Shown in pieces: positions 1 through 9,401 of a stretch of 51,679 nucleotides of DNA. The notes beneath the pieces were generated by a model. That model saw nothing but the letters and a program-made list of their open reading frames with translations, searched no databases and was not told the origin of the DNA. Position numbers and translations under genes: made by a program. Within the stretch, counting starts at the first letter, position 1. Every line of letters begins with the position of its first letter. The DNA is from an uncultured Lentisphaeria bacterium (GTDB taxonomy: Bacteria; Verrucomicrobiota; Lentisphaeria; Victivallales; Victivallaceae): contig CAIPAT010000008.1 of assembly GCA_903863035.1 (NCBI GenBank), forward strand, positions 1 to 51,679. Direction: 5' to 3'.

Positions 1-133
1 CTGAATTAGTATTGCTCAAAGCTTCCTGAGAAACAGAACGCCCCCATACGGAGGGAAGTTGAACTGGGGGCTTGAAGACTCCAGTGCGGCTACGTCTAAA
101 GAAGTGTCAACTATCTATAACATTTTTTGAAAC
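1..133. other. Left-edge spacer with possible 3' coding remnant
   Basis: No complete gene is visible. An open stretch of 41 codons in the + frame runs from base 5 to a TGA at 128-130, directly before the first gene, with a protein-like ending (…WGLEDSSAATSKEVSTIYN…). It has a TGA at 2-4 and no start codon, so it would have to be a remnant or a frameshifted tail of an upstream gene. It could equally be chance. Confidence 0.25.
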
Positions 134-1162
134 ATGCCGAATAATTTGAGTTATTTTGAAATAGATCATCCGCTGATGGCTGACTTGCCTCAGGAACCGG
201 CAATCTTTATCAATATTGCGCCTGGTTCAACTGTACAAAGCTCCATCTTGATTAAAAATGTTTCTCCATATGATTTGGATGTAAATTTATCGAATGTACT
301 GCCGGATGGCTGGAATGTTGTGTTCAAAGGAGCAGTCAGCAAAATTCATTTGAATGCATTAAGTTCGATTACTCTGCCGTTTGAAATTAAGACTTCGAAG
401 AATGCTGATAAAGAAGAATATAATATCAGTCTCGGTCTTAATTATACAGAAAATGAAGAGACCATGGTTATAAAGAAAATCAAAATAATCATGGCGCCGG
501 CGGGTTTGGAGCCGGTTAATGCAGGCGCAGCCAAAAATGAATCATACTGGTCTCCGCCGCAACGTTTCAACGGGCAGCTCGTTGTATTTACCGGTCCGGA
601 GAAATTATTGTGTTTTACGGCCAAAGCCGCCTATAAACCGTCACAACCTTTTACCTGGCAATTAACAGACAATATGCAGCGGACAGTAGCATCAGGAGTT
701 ATCCCGAAAGAAAAACTGGAAGAATTTGTAACGGTCAGTGTTCCGGAAACCGGCCTTTACAATCTGCTTTACAGCAGTAACTTTTTCATGGTAAAAATAG
801 AAAAACCGGCATTTTACGGTTATTGGTCCCAGGAATACAGGCCGCTGATTTTGTTCGGAGGTAAAACTAAATTATATTTTTATGTTCCGGCAGATTCAAA
901 GAATTTTGAAATATCAGGCATCAACGGAGGTCAGGATGAGCCGGCTAAAGTTACAATAATTGCGCCTGACGGCAAAATTGCTTTTGAGCACGATGGTCAA
1001 TGGCTGGAAAATAAATGGTACAATGTCCCGGTAGATAAAAATTATGTCGGCAAAATATGGACCATAAATATAAACGCTGTAGAGGATTTAAAATTTAAAA
1101 TGCGCGGCGACGTCGTTCCATGTCTTTCGCCTGATCCAGCTGCGGTATTAATGAAACATTGA
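134..1162 (+). CDS. Hypothetical protein with N-terminal Ig-like beta-sandwich domain
   Basis: 342 residues, function unknown. Residues about 25-125 read as a beta-sandwich of the NEW3/'alpha-galactosidase NPCBM-associated' kind: IAPGSTVQSSILIKNVS, then LPDGWNV, then alternating strands typical of domains attached to extracellular carbohydrate-active enzymes. The rest (about 140-342) is also strand-rich with aromatic residues and a VTIIAPDGK stretch, suggesting further beta domains. No signal peptide, membrane segment or catalytic motif is seen. The ATG at 134 has no convincing ribosome binding site, so the start is uncertain and the true protein may be the C-terminal part of a longer one that was broken upstream. 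It ends in the ATG/TGA region immediately before the glycosidase gene, so the two are probably co-transcribed and may act on the same polysaccharide. Confidence 0.6.
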   Translation: MPNNLSYFEIDHPLMADLPQEPAIFINIAPGSTVQSSILIKNVSPYDLDVNLSNVLPDGWNVVFKGAVSKIHLNALSSITLPFEIKTSKNADKEEYNISLGLNYTENEETMVIKKIKIIMAPAGLEPVNAGAAKNESYWSPPQRFNGQLVVFTGPEKLLCFTAKAAYKPSQPFTWQLTDNMQRTVASGVIPKEKLEEFVTVSVPETGLYNLLYSSNFFMVKIEKPAFYGYWSQEYRPLILFGGKTKLYFYVPADSKNFEISGINGGQDEPAKVTIIAPDGKIAFEHDGQWLENKWYNVPVDKNYVGKIWTININAVEDLKFKMRGDVVPCLSPDPAAVLMKH

Positions 1163-1170
1163 CGTGTAAT

Positions 1171-3300
1171 ATGGCAATCTCAAAACCATATTTCCCGATG
1201 CTGCTGGCCAATGGCGTTGACTCCATGCTTATTGACTGGAGCGGTTCAATCCGCGCCTGTGATAAAGGCCTCGAACACGTTGATCGCTACTGGTTCAAGG
1301 CGGATCGCCGCAAAGGCGATGGCGACTCCGCGCTTTGCCCGCTGTTCTTTGCCGGCTATATGTTAACGCTTGACGGCGAACAACACTTGATCCGGGATTT
1401 CGAACAGCGCTTCGATCCCTGTCGCGCCGTTCTCCATACCCGTGCCGAGGCGGCCGGATTCAGGTTCAAGGTGACAACCTTTCTCACGGCCGATCATTTA
1501 CTGGTCGAACATTTCGAATTTATTGCCGTTCCCGAGGGCGATGCCGCCGTTGAATTCGTCCTTTCACGGCCGGAGAGCGACGAACCGGCAGTTAAATATG
1601 AATTTGCCTGGGATGAACGCCATCAATGTATGACCGGGCAGTATGCATCCTCCGGCTGGAACGGTGTTGCCGTGCTGCTGACCGACCCTCCTGCGATAGA
1701 CGGCCTTATTGGTGCCGAAGGCGGTCGCCTGGCATGGCGTGGCGGTCGCGTCTCAGTACGCAATATTCACCCGAAAATGCAATTTACACAATATCTGTTT
1801 GTCGGAGACACTCTCGATTATGACGAGCCTGCTCTGGCGGCGGAGACGATCCGCCATAAGATAAGCTCCATGAATTACGCAGGAATTCTCCGGGAGCACA
1901 TCGCCGCCTGGAACGCCTATCAGCGCCGCTCTTCAATCCGCTCCGGCAACCCGGAAATCGATTATTTATATCTGGTCAGTAATTATCTGCTTAAGGCGCA
2001 TCAGCATCCGGTTGACGGCTCCACCCCGACCGGCATGTATCCATGGCTCTGGCAGGGTAAAATCTTCTGGGATTCATTCTTTATGCACGAGGCTTTTCTT
2101 CGCAACAATAAGATGGCGGAAGCCGAAAAACTAAGTCTGTTCAACTTGAAAACCCTGCCGCAGGCTCGTCGCAATGCCGAGCTCTGGAAACAAAAATATG
2201 GCCGTGGCGACGGCGCTCGTTACGGCTGGTGCACCGATCATCAAGGCCGTTGCAATCATCTCCTCGAAATTGACGAATTCCACAATAACGCCGTTGTCGC
2301 TGTTTCCGCATTTAACCAATTCCGTTTTACCGGAGATCGCGCACAATTGCAAATTCTCTTTCCGGTCATCAAAGAAGCTGTCGATTTTCTCGTTTCCTAC
2401 GGCATTCGCGAGGATGCCGATTCCGCCGTGATTGTCAATTGCGAAGGTGTGGACGAATCCACAAGGTGCAAGCGCGGCAATGACACCTGGACGGCCGGAG
2501 CTGCCATCGAAGCCCTGCGCAACTTGATCGAGGCTGCGCAAATACTCAATTTAGAAATATCGCCGCAATACGAACGCATTCTGCGGAAAATGGAATTGGG
2601 ATTAAAAGCAAATCATGATACATCCGGCCTGCTCCTCTCGGCTCTGGGCGCGGATTCGCCAAATTTCGGATCCATGATCTATCTGCTGAATCCTGAATAC
2701 GAATCCGCCCGGAAAACCATGACCGAATTATGGCGGCATCGCGGCCGTTTTGTTGACGTCTGCCGTTACGGATGTCCCCGTCAAGACGCTCGCAACGTTC
2801 CCTGGTTTCAGGCTTGGGCAGCGGCAATCTGGGCCTCCCTTGACGATCCGGATAAGGCTTTCGCTTATTTGGAGGCTTGTTGCAAAAACACAAATCGCCT
2901 GGGCGGACTTCCCGAACAAGTGAGGCCGGATGGCAGTCTGTATAAACACTGGATGGCGACGGCACACGCCGCCTTTCTAACCGCCCTGAGCCGAATGGCG
3001 GCCAATGTTTATGCCGGTACGGTGCAAATAGGAGCAGGAATCCCCGATTCATGGCCTGATTGCAGCGTTAAAAATATATGTATTGAACAGGGGCTGTCCA
3101 TTTCGTTCTCGCTGAAAAACGGAGAATTAAGATGCCTTCGCATCGTCAATTCAGGCTCAGAAACAGTTACCTTTAAATTGCGTTTCGGCAGAAATGTAAA
3201 ACTTGATGCCTCGTTCCGGCGGCGTTATTCCAGGAAGACTTTATCTCTGCTTTCCGGCCAACGCCTGCGCTATGATTCCTGCAACGAAAAGATAATCTGA
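1171..3300 (+). CDS. Six-hairpin (alpha/alpha)6-barrel glycosidase
   Basis: 709 residues from the ATG at 1171. A TTG at 1159 overlaps the preceding stop (TTGA) and would add four residues; neither start has a clear Shine-Dalgarno, so coupling to the upstream gene is likely. The N-terminal ~240 residues form a beta-rich domain (NGVDSMLIDWSGSI…), followed by an (alpha/alpha)6-type catalytic region with YPWLWQGKIFWDSFFMHEAFL-like and LEIDEFHNNAVVAVSAF segments, and a short C-terminal beta domain. This order resembles GH65/GH95/GH15-type enzymes (clan-L-like folds), which hydrolyse or phosphorolyse alpha-glycosides. No signal peptide is visible, so it probably acts in the cytoplasm on imported oligosaccharides. 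Family and substrate cannot be fixed by eye. It converges on the glycyl radical enzyme gene. Confidence 0.7.
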   Translation: MAISKPYFPMLLANGVDSMLIDWSGSIRACDKGLEHVDRYWFKADRRKGDGDSALCPLFFAGYMLTLDGEQHLIRDFEQRFDPCRAVLHTRAEAAGFRFKVTTFLTADHLLVEHFEFIAVPEGDAAVEFVLSRPESDEPAVKYEFAWDERHQCMTGQYASSGWNGVAVLLTDPPAIDGLIGAEGGRLAWRGGRVSVRNIHPKMQFTQYLFVGDTLDYDEPALAAETIRHKISSMNYAGILREHIAAWNAYQRRSSIRSGNPEIDYLYLVSNYLLKAHQHPVDGSTPTGMYPWLWQGKIFWDSFFMHEAFLRNNKMAEAEKLSLFNLKTLPQARRNAELWKQKYGRGDGARYGWCTDHQGRCNHLLEIDEFHNNAVVAVSAFNQFRFTGDRAQLQILFPVIKEAVDFLVSYGIREDADSAVIVNCEGVDESTRCKRGNDTWTAGAAIEALRNLIEAAQILNLEISPQYERILRKMELGLKANHDTSGLLLSALGADSPNFGSMIYLLNPEYESARKTMTELWRHRGRFVDVCRYGCPRQDARNVPWFQAWAAAIWASLDDPDKAFAYLEACCKNTNRLGGLPEQVRPDGSLYKHWMATAHAAFLTALSRMAANVYAGTVQIGAGIPDSWPDCSVKNICIEQGLSISFSLKNGELRCLRIVNSGSETVTFKLRFGRNVKLDASFRRRYSRKTLSLLSGQRLRYDSCNEKII

Positions 3301-3351
3301 CTTCAACTTATTATTTCTGATGTTCTTAATTATTTTCATTCAATATAAACT

Positions 3352-5991
3352 TTATGAAACGCGCTGCTCGCTGCGGACAATTATCATTTCCTGCCACTCT
3401 TTTGACAACGTCGCGAAACGCGCTGACCAGCCGGATACACGGACAGAAAGATTGGGGTACTTTTCAGGATGCTCCTGCGCGTCGCGGAGCATCGCGGTAT
3501 CCACCGCATCTATCTGCATGAATATCCCGCCAAGACTGACGAAAGACCTCATGAGCCCGACAAGTGCCGCAATCCCGGTTTCGCCTTGCAAAGAGGAGGG
3601 AAGGATTTTCAATTCCAGCGCTGTGCCGCAGGGCAGCCGGGAAAAATCCACTGCGCAGTGCGACTTGATAACGGCGGTGGGACCGCGCTTGTCAGTGCCG
3701 GGCGACGGACTGAAATTCAGCGCCAGGATGTCACCTTTTTTGGAACCCGCCGCCGAAGCTGTCCGGGCCGGCAGAAAAACATTGGCTTCGCGCCCGAAAG
3801 TGCTGATTCCGGCGGGAAAAAGCACTCCCTTGTTTGACGGTATTCCGGCGACAATGCCGGTATAGTCGTCAAAAACTCTTTTCATCATCGCATTGCTGTC
3901 TTCTGAATCGTTGCCGTAGAAGTCAAAGCGCGAACATATTGCACGGCGAGTCTCGTCATGGCCTTCCCAGTTCTTCCGGAGGATGTCAACAAGTTCCGCT
4001 AGAGAGAATTCATGCTCCTCATAAACCAGCTTTTTTATCACTTGCAGACTGTTGACGACGTCCGGGAGTCCTCCTGCATGTGGCGACATGACCGTGTATT
4101 CCGGACCGAGATGATAGTACGAACGCCCCTTTTCGATGCAGCCGTCAATCAGCATATCGACCAGCACGGCGGGGTCCGTTTTCTGCTTTAATGCTGTGAT
4201 CACATGGCTGGTAATTTGTACTATTTGCCCGGCCAGCTTTTGCTTAAAAGCTTCGTATAATTCGTCAAATTCGGTGTATTTGCTGACGTCGCCGCCGTCA
4301 GTATCCAGACCGAGCACATCCTGAAGAATTTTAAGGGCGTCGAAAGGAAGGTAGCTAAAACACGTTTTGCCGGGGATAAGTATCTCCCAGCAGCCGTCGT
4401 TGGCAAAATTTCTGGCTCTCTCCGGCGGATATCCGAAGTTTATCAGATTCGGAATGATCCGGTCATCGTTGTAAATCGCAATGATACCGCCTCCGAGCCG
4501 CTGTATTTCAGCAATCCGGCGCAGAAGTTTTTCGTCCGAACTTTTCGAGAGGCGAACCGCAATGGGAAAATCGGAGATATGCAGTTCTTCGACTACATCC
4601 AGGATAAGATAAGTAACCTCATTGGTGACATCATTCCCGGCTTCATCGACCCCGCCGAGCACAATATTCTGATAAAACTGGGCATCACCGCTGCCCCTGC
4701 TGTCTGCGGTGATCCATTCGCACCCCTTGATCCAGAAATGAGCTATTAATTCTCTCGCCTCATCGATGCCGATAATACCGTCCGCCAGATCGCGTTTGAG
4801 ATACGGTCCGAACATTTTGTCGATCCGGCCGATGCCGCTCCAGTTACCGCACAGCCGCTGAAAATCCCATAACATCCACAAGGACTGCACTGCCTCCCGG
4901 AACGTCTCCGGCGGATTTTCCGGCACATTTTGCAGCGCCTCTGCAAGATCATTAAAATATTTCTTATCTGTTCCGGCGGATTCTCCGGCAAGTCTTTTCA
5001 ATTCTTCGAGATACCTGCCGTGCCAGATTTTAGCCGAATCCAGACATGAAAGCATCGCACGAAGGAGCTCATTGCCGCTTTCATCCAGTCCGCCCCGGGA
5101 AAGCCGTTCTTCAATTTCAGCTCTGATGCCTTTATAACCGACAGCAAGCACTTTTTCAAAACCCAATGTCGTATGACTGACGGAAGGACAGCGCATAACA
5201 GGAACATTGTGGCGCATCGCTTCTTTAAGCGTAGCGGCGCCGACTATTTTTTCTCCGGTGATTATTCGCAGTGGAGCGTTCGAGGCGATCAATCTGACGG
5301 CTTCCGCATATAACTTAACCTGATCCGGATTGATGTCTTTTTCTGTCTGCGACAAGCGCTCGCCCTTTGCCAGCGCGAGCGACCAGCCGTTCGAACCGCC
5401 TGTAATACGGAAACCAATCAAATTTTTACCGGCTTTCAACGGAAGTTCTATTAATCCGCATCGCCCGGTGCCTGTATACTCCAGCTGTCCGTTGACAAAT
5501 ACTGAATAATACCAGTCGCAATCAAATGCGACTGGCAATATACAGGGGGACACGGCATCAACCTCAGTAAAGCAATAGGCGGCGGAATGGGCTTTTGCTG
5601 AACTGAATATCTTCTTAAAATCGAATTTCCCAAACTCACTATGAAAGCGTTGCAGCTGAACGTTTGCGAAAAGTTTGATATCATCTATCGTCTTAACGCC
5701 GTCTAAAAGCAAGTCTTCGTCTGACAGGCTGTCCGGCGAGTTGCCGTTGTTATTCAGCGGACCCGCCAGCGTCCAGTCACTCTCCCACTCGTGAGATTTA
5801 TTACAGCCCGACATTAACATCCAAAGACTGTCTTCCGTCATTGAGCGGCCGATTTCGCCGGAAAGATATCTGGCCGCCAGAGCTTTCGTATATTTACTCA
5901 AACGGGATGTCATTTCACCTCCGGCTGGTCGAAACATCTTCCATGCGGGCATCCCGGCATTTGTTATATTATCTGCGGTTGCCAAATTCAT
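3352..5991 (-). CDS. Glycyl radical enzyme (PFL superfamily) with N-terminal jelly-roll-like region
   Basis: 879 residues. Start ATG at 5991 follows GAGGA at good distance. The PFL-type barrel spans about 230-800; the thiyl cysteine lies in NDGCWEILIPG (Cys534, with Glu536 two residues on), the Cys-x-Glu arrangement of eliminase-type enzymes such as glycerol/propanediol dehydratase and choline lyase rather than the Cys-Cys of true pyruvate formate-lyase. The glycyl radical loop is at the C-terminus: RVSGWSARF, Gly about 854. Residues ~60-215 are unusual: a strand-rich segment (WTLAGPLNNNG…, YYSVFVNGQLEYTG…, LKAGKNLIGFRITGGSNGW) resembling galactose-binding/PA14-like jelly rolls of secreted glycan enzymes. 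No activating radical-SAM enzyme is in the window. The divergent AraC gene probably regulates it. Substrate unknown; a dehydratase or C-C/C-O lyase of a sugar-derived diol is an inference. Confidence 0.85.
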   Translation of the reverse strand: MNLATADNITNAGMPAWKMFRPAGGEMTSRLSKYTKALAARYLSGEIGRSMTEDSLWMLMSGCNKSHEWESDWTLAGPLNNNGNSPDSLSDEDLLLDGVKTIDDIKLFANVQLQRFHSEFGKFDFKKIFSSAKAHSAAYCFTEVDAVSPCILPVAFDCDWYYSVFVNGQLEYTGTGRCGLIELPLKAGKNLIGFRITGGSNGWSLALAKGERLSQTEKDINPDQVKLYAEAVRLIASNAPLRIITGEKIVGAATLKEAMRHNVPVMRCPSVSHTTLGFEKVLAVGYKGIRAEIEERLSRGGLDESGNELLRAMLSCLDSAKIWHGRYLEELKRLAGESAGTDKKYFNDLAEALQNVPENPPETFREAVQSLWMLWDFQRLCGNWSGIGRIDKMFGPYLKRDLADGIIGIDEARELIAHFWIKGCEWITADSRGSGDAQFYQNIVLGGVDEAGNDVTNEVTYLILDVVEELHISDFPIAVRLSKSSDEKLLRRIAEIQRLGGGIIAIYNDDRIIPNLINFGYPPERARNFANDGCWEILIPGKTCFSYLPFDALKILQDVLGLDTDGGDVSKYTEFDELYEAFKQKLAGQIVQITSHVITALKQKTDPAVLVDMLIDGCIEKGRSYYHLGPEYTVMSPHAGGLPDVVNSLQVIKKLVYEEHEFSLAELVDILRKNWEGHDETRRAICSRFDFYGNDSEDSNAMMKRVFDDYTGIVAGIPSNKGVLFPAGISTFGREANVFLPARTASAAGSKKGDILALNFSPSPGTDKRGPTAVIKSHCAVDFSRLPCGTALELKILPSSLQGETGIAALVGLMRSFVSLGGIFMQIDAVDTAMLRDAQEHPEKYPNLSVRVSGWSARFATLSKEWQEMIIVRSEQRVS

Positions 5992-6017
5992 TGCCTGTCC
6001 TCAATATTTTATAAGTA

Positions 6018-6048
6018 ATTTTCAAATCCAAATATCTAACTTGAAAAT
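6018..6048. promoter_or_regulatory. Inverted repeat in the divergent promoter of the glycyl radical enzyme/AraC pair
   Basis: ATTTTCAA (6018-6025) and TTGAAAAT (6041-6048) are perfect 8-bp inverted arms, 23 bp apart start to start, in the 120-base AT-rich space between the two divergent genes. The spacing is about two helical turns, so a dimeric regulator could bind; the adjacent AraC protein is the obvious candidate. Promoter boxes could not be assigned with confidence. Confidence 0.4.
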
Positions 6049-6111
6049 ATATCCAATTCTTGATTTATGCTATTCACGCGATTATCTTATCCATATACAG
6101 GACTATTATTT

Positions 6112-6966
6112 ATGCTTTTTTCAACAGACTCTGTAAGATTGACTCTCGTCGAACCCGGCACGGGCGAATGGAGAATTCTCAGGAAGGATAACAGTATCCA
6201 CCGGAAGGCTGTTCCGTACATCATAATCGCCCAGCCGACCGAAGGCCAATACCGCATTGCGTGCGGCGGCGGGCACGCGGAACTGATCAGGACAGGCGAG
6301 GCGTTCCTCACCGCGCCGAATCTTCCACTCGTGATCGAGCACCTTCTAAATCCGAAAACGGAAAGAATGAAATCACGCTGGATTCATTTCAATTTCGTAG
6401 TTTTTGACGCCATCGGCCTGGCATCACTTTTCGAGGAGCTGCCATTGAGAATCGAATCGCGATGGGCGGAGCAATTTGGCGTGATTGCCGGAAAAATGCT
6501 TACTGTACGGCAGTCAACAGAATCCCAGTCCATTCAATCGGTCGCGCAGATGAGCGAACTCGCATTCTCGCTCCTGTGCCTGCTGCTGAAATATCTGGAA
6601 AGTAAAGGGATTACTCCGCGGATTAACCCGGGTATCATGCGGCTGCTTCCGGTTCTTGAATACGCCAGACGGCATCCCGCGCAGAAATTCGAAGTGGCGG
6701 ACCTCGCCAGGAAAGCCAATCTGTCTGTTCCGCGATTTCATGCCGAATTCAAGCGCCTTTTCGGCGACTCCCCGCTGGATCATTTGCGGAAAATGCGTCT
6801 TTCGAAGGCTTCGGATATGCTCAGAAGCGGCAGTTCATCGCTGGAGGAAATCGCCCGGCAGACCGGGTTTTGCAATCAGTTCCATCTCAGTCGCGAATTT
6901 AAGAAATGCTACGGCAGTTCCCCTTCAGTTTTCAGAAAAGATGTCGCCGGCGGTCCCGTCGTATGA
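6112..6966 (+). CDS. AraC family transcriptional regulator
   Basis: 284 residues from ATG 6112, chosen because ACAGGAC lies eight bases upstream; an in-frame ATG at 6067 has no ribosome binding site. The N-terminal ~150 residues look like a cupin-type sensor domain (RKAVPYIIIAQPTEGQYRI…, ending …RWIHFNFVVFD, the 'WIHF' motif common to sugar-sensing AraC proteins). The C-terminal ~100 residues contain the two helix-turn-helix units: FEVADLARKANLSVPRFHAEFKRLFGDSPLDHL and LEEIARQTGFCNQFHLSREFKKCYGSSPSVFRK. Divergent to the glycyl radical enzyme, so probably its activator, responding to the substrate or its precursor sugar. Confidence 0.92.
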   Translation: MLFSTDSVRLTLVEPGTGEWRILRKDNSIHRKAVPYIIIAQPTEGQYRIACGGGHAELIRTGEAFLTAPNLPLVIEHLLNPKTERMKSRWIHFNFVVFDAIGLASLFEELPLRIESRWAEQFGVIAGKMLTVRQSTESQSIQSVAQMSELAFSLLCLLLKYLESKGITPRINPGIMRLLPVLEYARRHPAQKFEVADLARKANLSVPRFHAEFKRLFGDSPLDHLRKMRLSKASDMLRSGSSSLEEIARQTGFCNQFHLSREFKKCYGSSPSVFRKDVAGGPVV

Positions 6967-7051
6967 TGCAGCAGCGGGGGAATCCGCTGGACACACTGCA
7001 TTACGCCGTGTATATTAGCGCAACAATCATTAACCTGGAAACAGCGCTGGT

Positions 7052-7825
7052 ATGGATTTAAAAGAAAATCAGGAAAAATTTTTTACTTATGACCGGGTTC
7101 ATCCATGGGAGACAACCCGCCTGGCATTCGTTGAAAAACTGCTGCATAAATATAATCCAGGCGCAAAGCAAGTTCTGGATATCGGTTGCGGCAATTGTTT
7201 CGTCGCCAATAACCTGGTAAAAAAATACCGGATTAAAGTAGCCGCCGTTGACAACATGTTCACCCCCGAGTTAATTACGAAGTTGCGGGAGCAGCTTGCC
7301 GGACAGCAAATAGAATTCTTCCGCAGCGTGGAAGAGATTCAGGATACAGTTTTTGATACGGTCATGCTGCTGGATGTAATCGAACATATTGAAAATGATA
7401 AAGCCTTCTTTTGTGAATTGCTGAACAGCGAAAGGGTAACTCCGGGCGCTGTTTTCATCATCACGGTTCCGGCGTTTGCCTGTCTTTTTTCCAATCACGA
7501 CCGCAAGCTTGGACATTACCGCCGGTATACCGCCGGCCGGCTTTATCGGCTGGCCGGGGAAAACGGAGCTGAAGTTATGGATTATGGTTATTTTTTTGTT
7601 TCATTGCTGTTTATCCGGATATTACAGACAATATGTGAAAAAGTTTTTCATCACGACAAGCGTGAATCAGTTTCCGCGGTCGGGGAATGGAATAAAGGCC
7701 CGGTGATGACTGCGCTTGTTGTATTCTGCCTTAAAGCAGATACTCTGATTACACGCTGTCTCAAAAAAATTAAAATCACGGTTCCGGGTTTGTCGTGCTA
7801 TCTGGTATGCCGGAAACAGTACTGA
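7052..7825 (+). CDS. Class I SAM-dependent methyltransferase
   Basis: 257 residues. Motif I is VLDIGCGNCFVANNL (about residues 39-53), motif II AAVDNMF, and the post-I region MLLDVIEHIEND, all typical of Methyltransf_11/23-type Rossmann methyltransferases. The C-terminal part (YGYFFVSLLFIRILQT… and ITVPGLSCYLVCRK) is hydrophobic, as in methyltransferases that act at the membrane on lipid-linked or surface glycans. The neighbouring genes are polytopic glycosyltransferase-like proteins, which fits a role in surface polysaccharide modification, but the acceptor cannot be read from sequence. It converges on the next gene with a 39-base gap. Confidence 0.85.
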   Translation: MDLKENQEKFFTYDRVHPWETTRLAFVEKLLHKYNPGAKQVLDIGCGNCFVANNLVKKYRIKVAAVDNMFTPELITKLREQLAGQQIEFFRSVEEIQDTVFDTVMLLDVIEHIENDKAFFCELLNSERVTPGAVFIITVPAFACLFSNHDRKLGHYRRYTAGRLYRLAGENGAEVMDYGYFFVSLLFIRILQTICEKVFHHDKRESVSAVGEWNKGPVMTALVVFCLKADTLITRCLKKIKITVPGLSCYLVCRKQY

Positions 7826-7864
7826 TATTTTAAATCCGCTCCGCCGCAAGTTCCGGTGCCTGCT

Positions 7865-9373
7865 TTATTCTTTATTCAGTCTCCAGACACGATAAGATCT
7901 AAAACTGGGAATATCTTTGATCTCCCGGTATTTATCCATGGGCAGCGTGGCATAATATTCGCCTTCCAGGCTGGAGGCAATTATAATGTCAGGCGGAGTC
8001 GCTTTCAAATCCGCTTGATAAAGCTTCATGTAATAGGAATATTTACGCGGCGAAACGTCAAACGGAATCATATTAAAAAATCTGGAGGGCGACTGACGGT
8101 CCATTAACCACAGCCACCGGTGCTCCCACTCAATGCAAAGCACTTTTTCGCCGGGCGTCGTATTACGGTTGATAAAATCGGCAAAGGCAAGACATGACTT
8201 CCGGAGTTCAGCGTCTGGATGGTTGGAAAACATATTAATGAGATTCCTGCTCAAGCGCTGTGTTTCCGGAAGAATCAGGAACAGCGCGCATAAGGCAGCG
8301 ATAAAATACTTTGATTTTATGAATTCCGAAATAACCCCGGGCCGCGGTTTCAGTTCCTCTGTCATCAATTTTATCAGAAAGGCAAGGATAATCGCCCCGG
8401 ACGGCAGCAAACTCAGAAAATAATTGTGACTTTCGCCGCCGGAAAGGCCAAAATTGAGGACTTCAAGTGGAAAATCAATTCCTGCCGCCAGCAGAAACAA
8501 TGAATAAGGATTGCGCACCTGTTTTTTCCAGAGCCAGAAAAGCAATAAAACCCAACTGACAAGAATAATTTGAAGTACAGGGAAAATAGTAAGAAACAAA
8601 AAGCGGAATGCGTGAAACCGGTCTCGCAAAGTTCTGCCGCAATATTCGATGTTATAAATAAAAGCGCCGTCTAAAAACTCGGCGAATACTCCATGATAAT
8701 AAAAATACCATACCGTTACCGCGCATACCAGAATAAAACCGCCGCCCATCGGCAGCGTCGCCCGGAAAAAGTCATACCAGCGTCTTGTCCGGACCGCGTC
8801 GATCAGGAAACACAAACAGAACGCCGCCCACAGACAAACTAAATTGGCCCGCATCATGAATGCGATTCCCATCAGGATTCCGCTCAGCAGGACTAAATAC
8901 CATTGCCTGCAATTCAAGTACTTCCAGAACAGCGCCAGCGCGGCGAACTGAAACAGCAGCCCATATTCTTCAGAAACATTTTTTTGACAGACACTGACAA
9001 AAATATAGGTTAGAATCAGCAAAACGACTGCGCTTATCAATGAAGAAAAAAAATTCTTAAACAGTCGGTTTGCCACAATCAAAGTTGAAATTATAAAGAT
9101 AAACTCAATCAGGGTTATGCCCCAAACATGCCGGTTGCTGATGGCGACGCCAATCATGTTAATCAGAAACAATACCGGCCCTTTGTTATCCCAGGCATAA
9201 TGATACGGGATTTGCCCGTGAAACCAGCGCTGGCCGATATAAAGGAAAATCCCCCCGTTGTCGTTGGCTAATTCATTAAAAACGCCTGGCAGCAAGAACA
9301 GTACCAGAAGCGTTAATGTCGCACACCAGCACATTTTGGTTAATATTGATTGGTTTGAAGCCTGAATTTTCAC
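7865..9373 (-). CDS. Polytopic GT39/ArnT-like glycosyltransferase
   Basis: 502 residues from a GTG at 9373, chosen because AAGAGGAAAAA precedes it immediately and it avoids an overlap with the upstream gene; a longer open frame reaches 9445 but its extra residues look non-coding. About ten hydrophobic segments alternate with short loops. The first large loop carries NDNGGIFLYIGQRWFHGQIPYHYAWDNKGP in pieces, the Asp/Asn-rich, 'G.iPYr..wd.kgP' signature of PMT/ArnT-type enzymes (GT39/GT83), which transfer sugars from polyprenyl phosphate donors on the outer side of the membrane. A soluble C-terminal region follows (PGEKVLCIEWEHRWLWLMDRQ…). Donor and acceptor are unknown. It lies downstream of, and is probably co-transcribed with, the larger membrane protein at 9402-11315. 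Confidence 0.8.
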   Translation of the reverse strand: MKIQASNQSILTKMCWCATLTLLVLFLLPGVFNELANDNGGIFLYIGQRWFHGQIPYHYAWDNKGPVLFLINMIGVAISNRHVWGITLIEFIFIISTLIVANRLFKNFFSSLISAVVLLILTYIFVSVCQKNVSEEYGLLFQFAALALFWKYLNCRQWYLVLLSGILMGIAFMMRANLVCLWAAFCLCFLIDAVRTRRWYDFFRATLPMGGGFILVCAVTVWYFYYHGVFAEFLDGAFIYNIEYCGRTLRDRFHAFRFLFLTIFPVLQIILVSWVLLLFWLWKKQVRNPYSLFLLAAGIDFPLEVLNFGLSGGESHNYFLSLLPSGAIILAFLIKLMTEELKPRPGVISEFIKSKYFIAALCALFLILPETQRLSRNLINMFSNHPDAELRKSCLAFADFINRNTTPGEKVLCIEWEHRWLWLMDRQSPSRFFNMIPFDVSPRKYSYYMKLYQADLKATPPDIIIASSLEGEYYATLPMDKYREIKDIPSFRSYRVWRLNKE

Positions 9374-9401
9374 TTTTTCCTCTTTTCTTATATTTTGTGG
9401 A

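Noticed and set aside
3320..3865. 181-codon open frame on the + strand
   Set aside because: Antisense to the C-terminal part of the glycyl radical enzyme, including its radical loop.
3352..5991. Pyruvate formate-lyase (pflB)
   Set aside because: It has a single active-site Cys followed by Glu at +2 (GCWE) instead of the adjacent Cys-Cys pair of true PFL.
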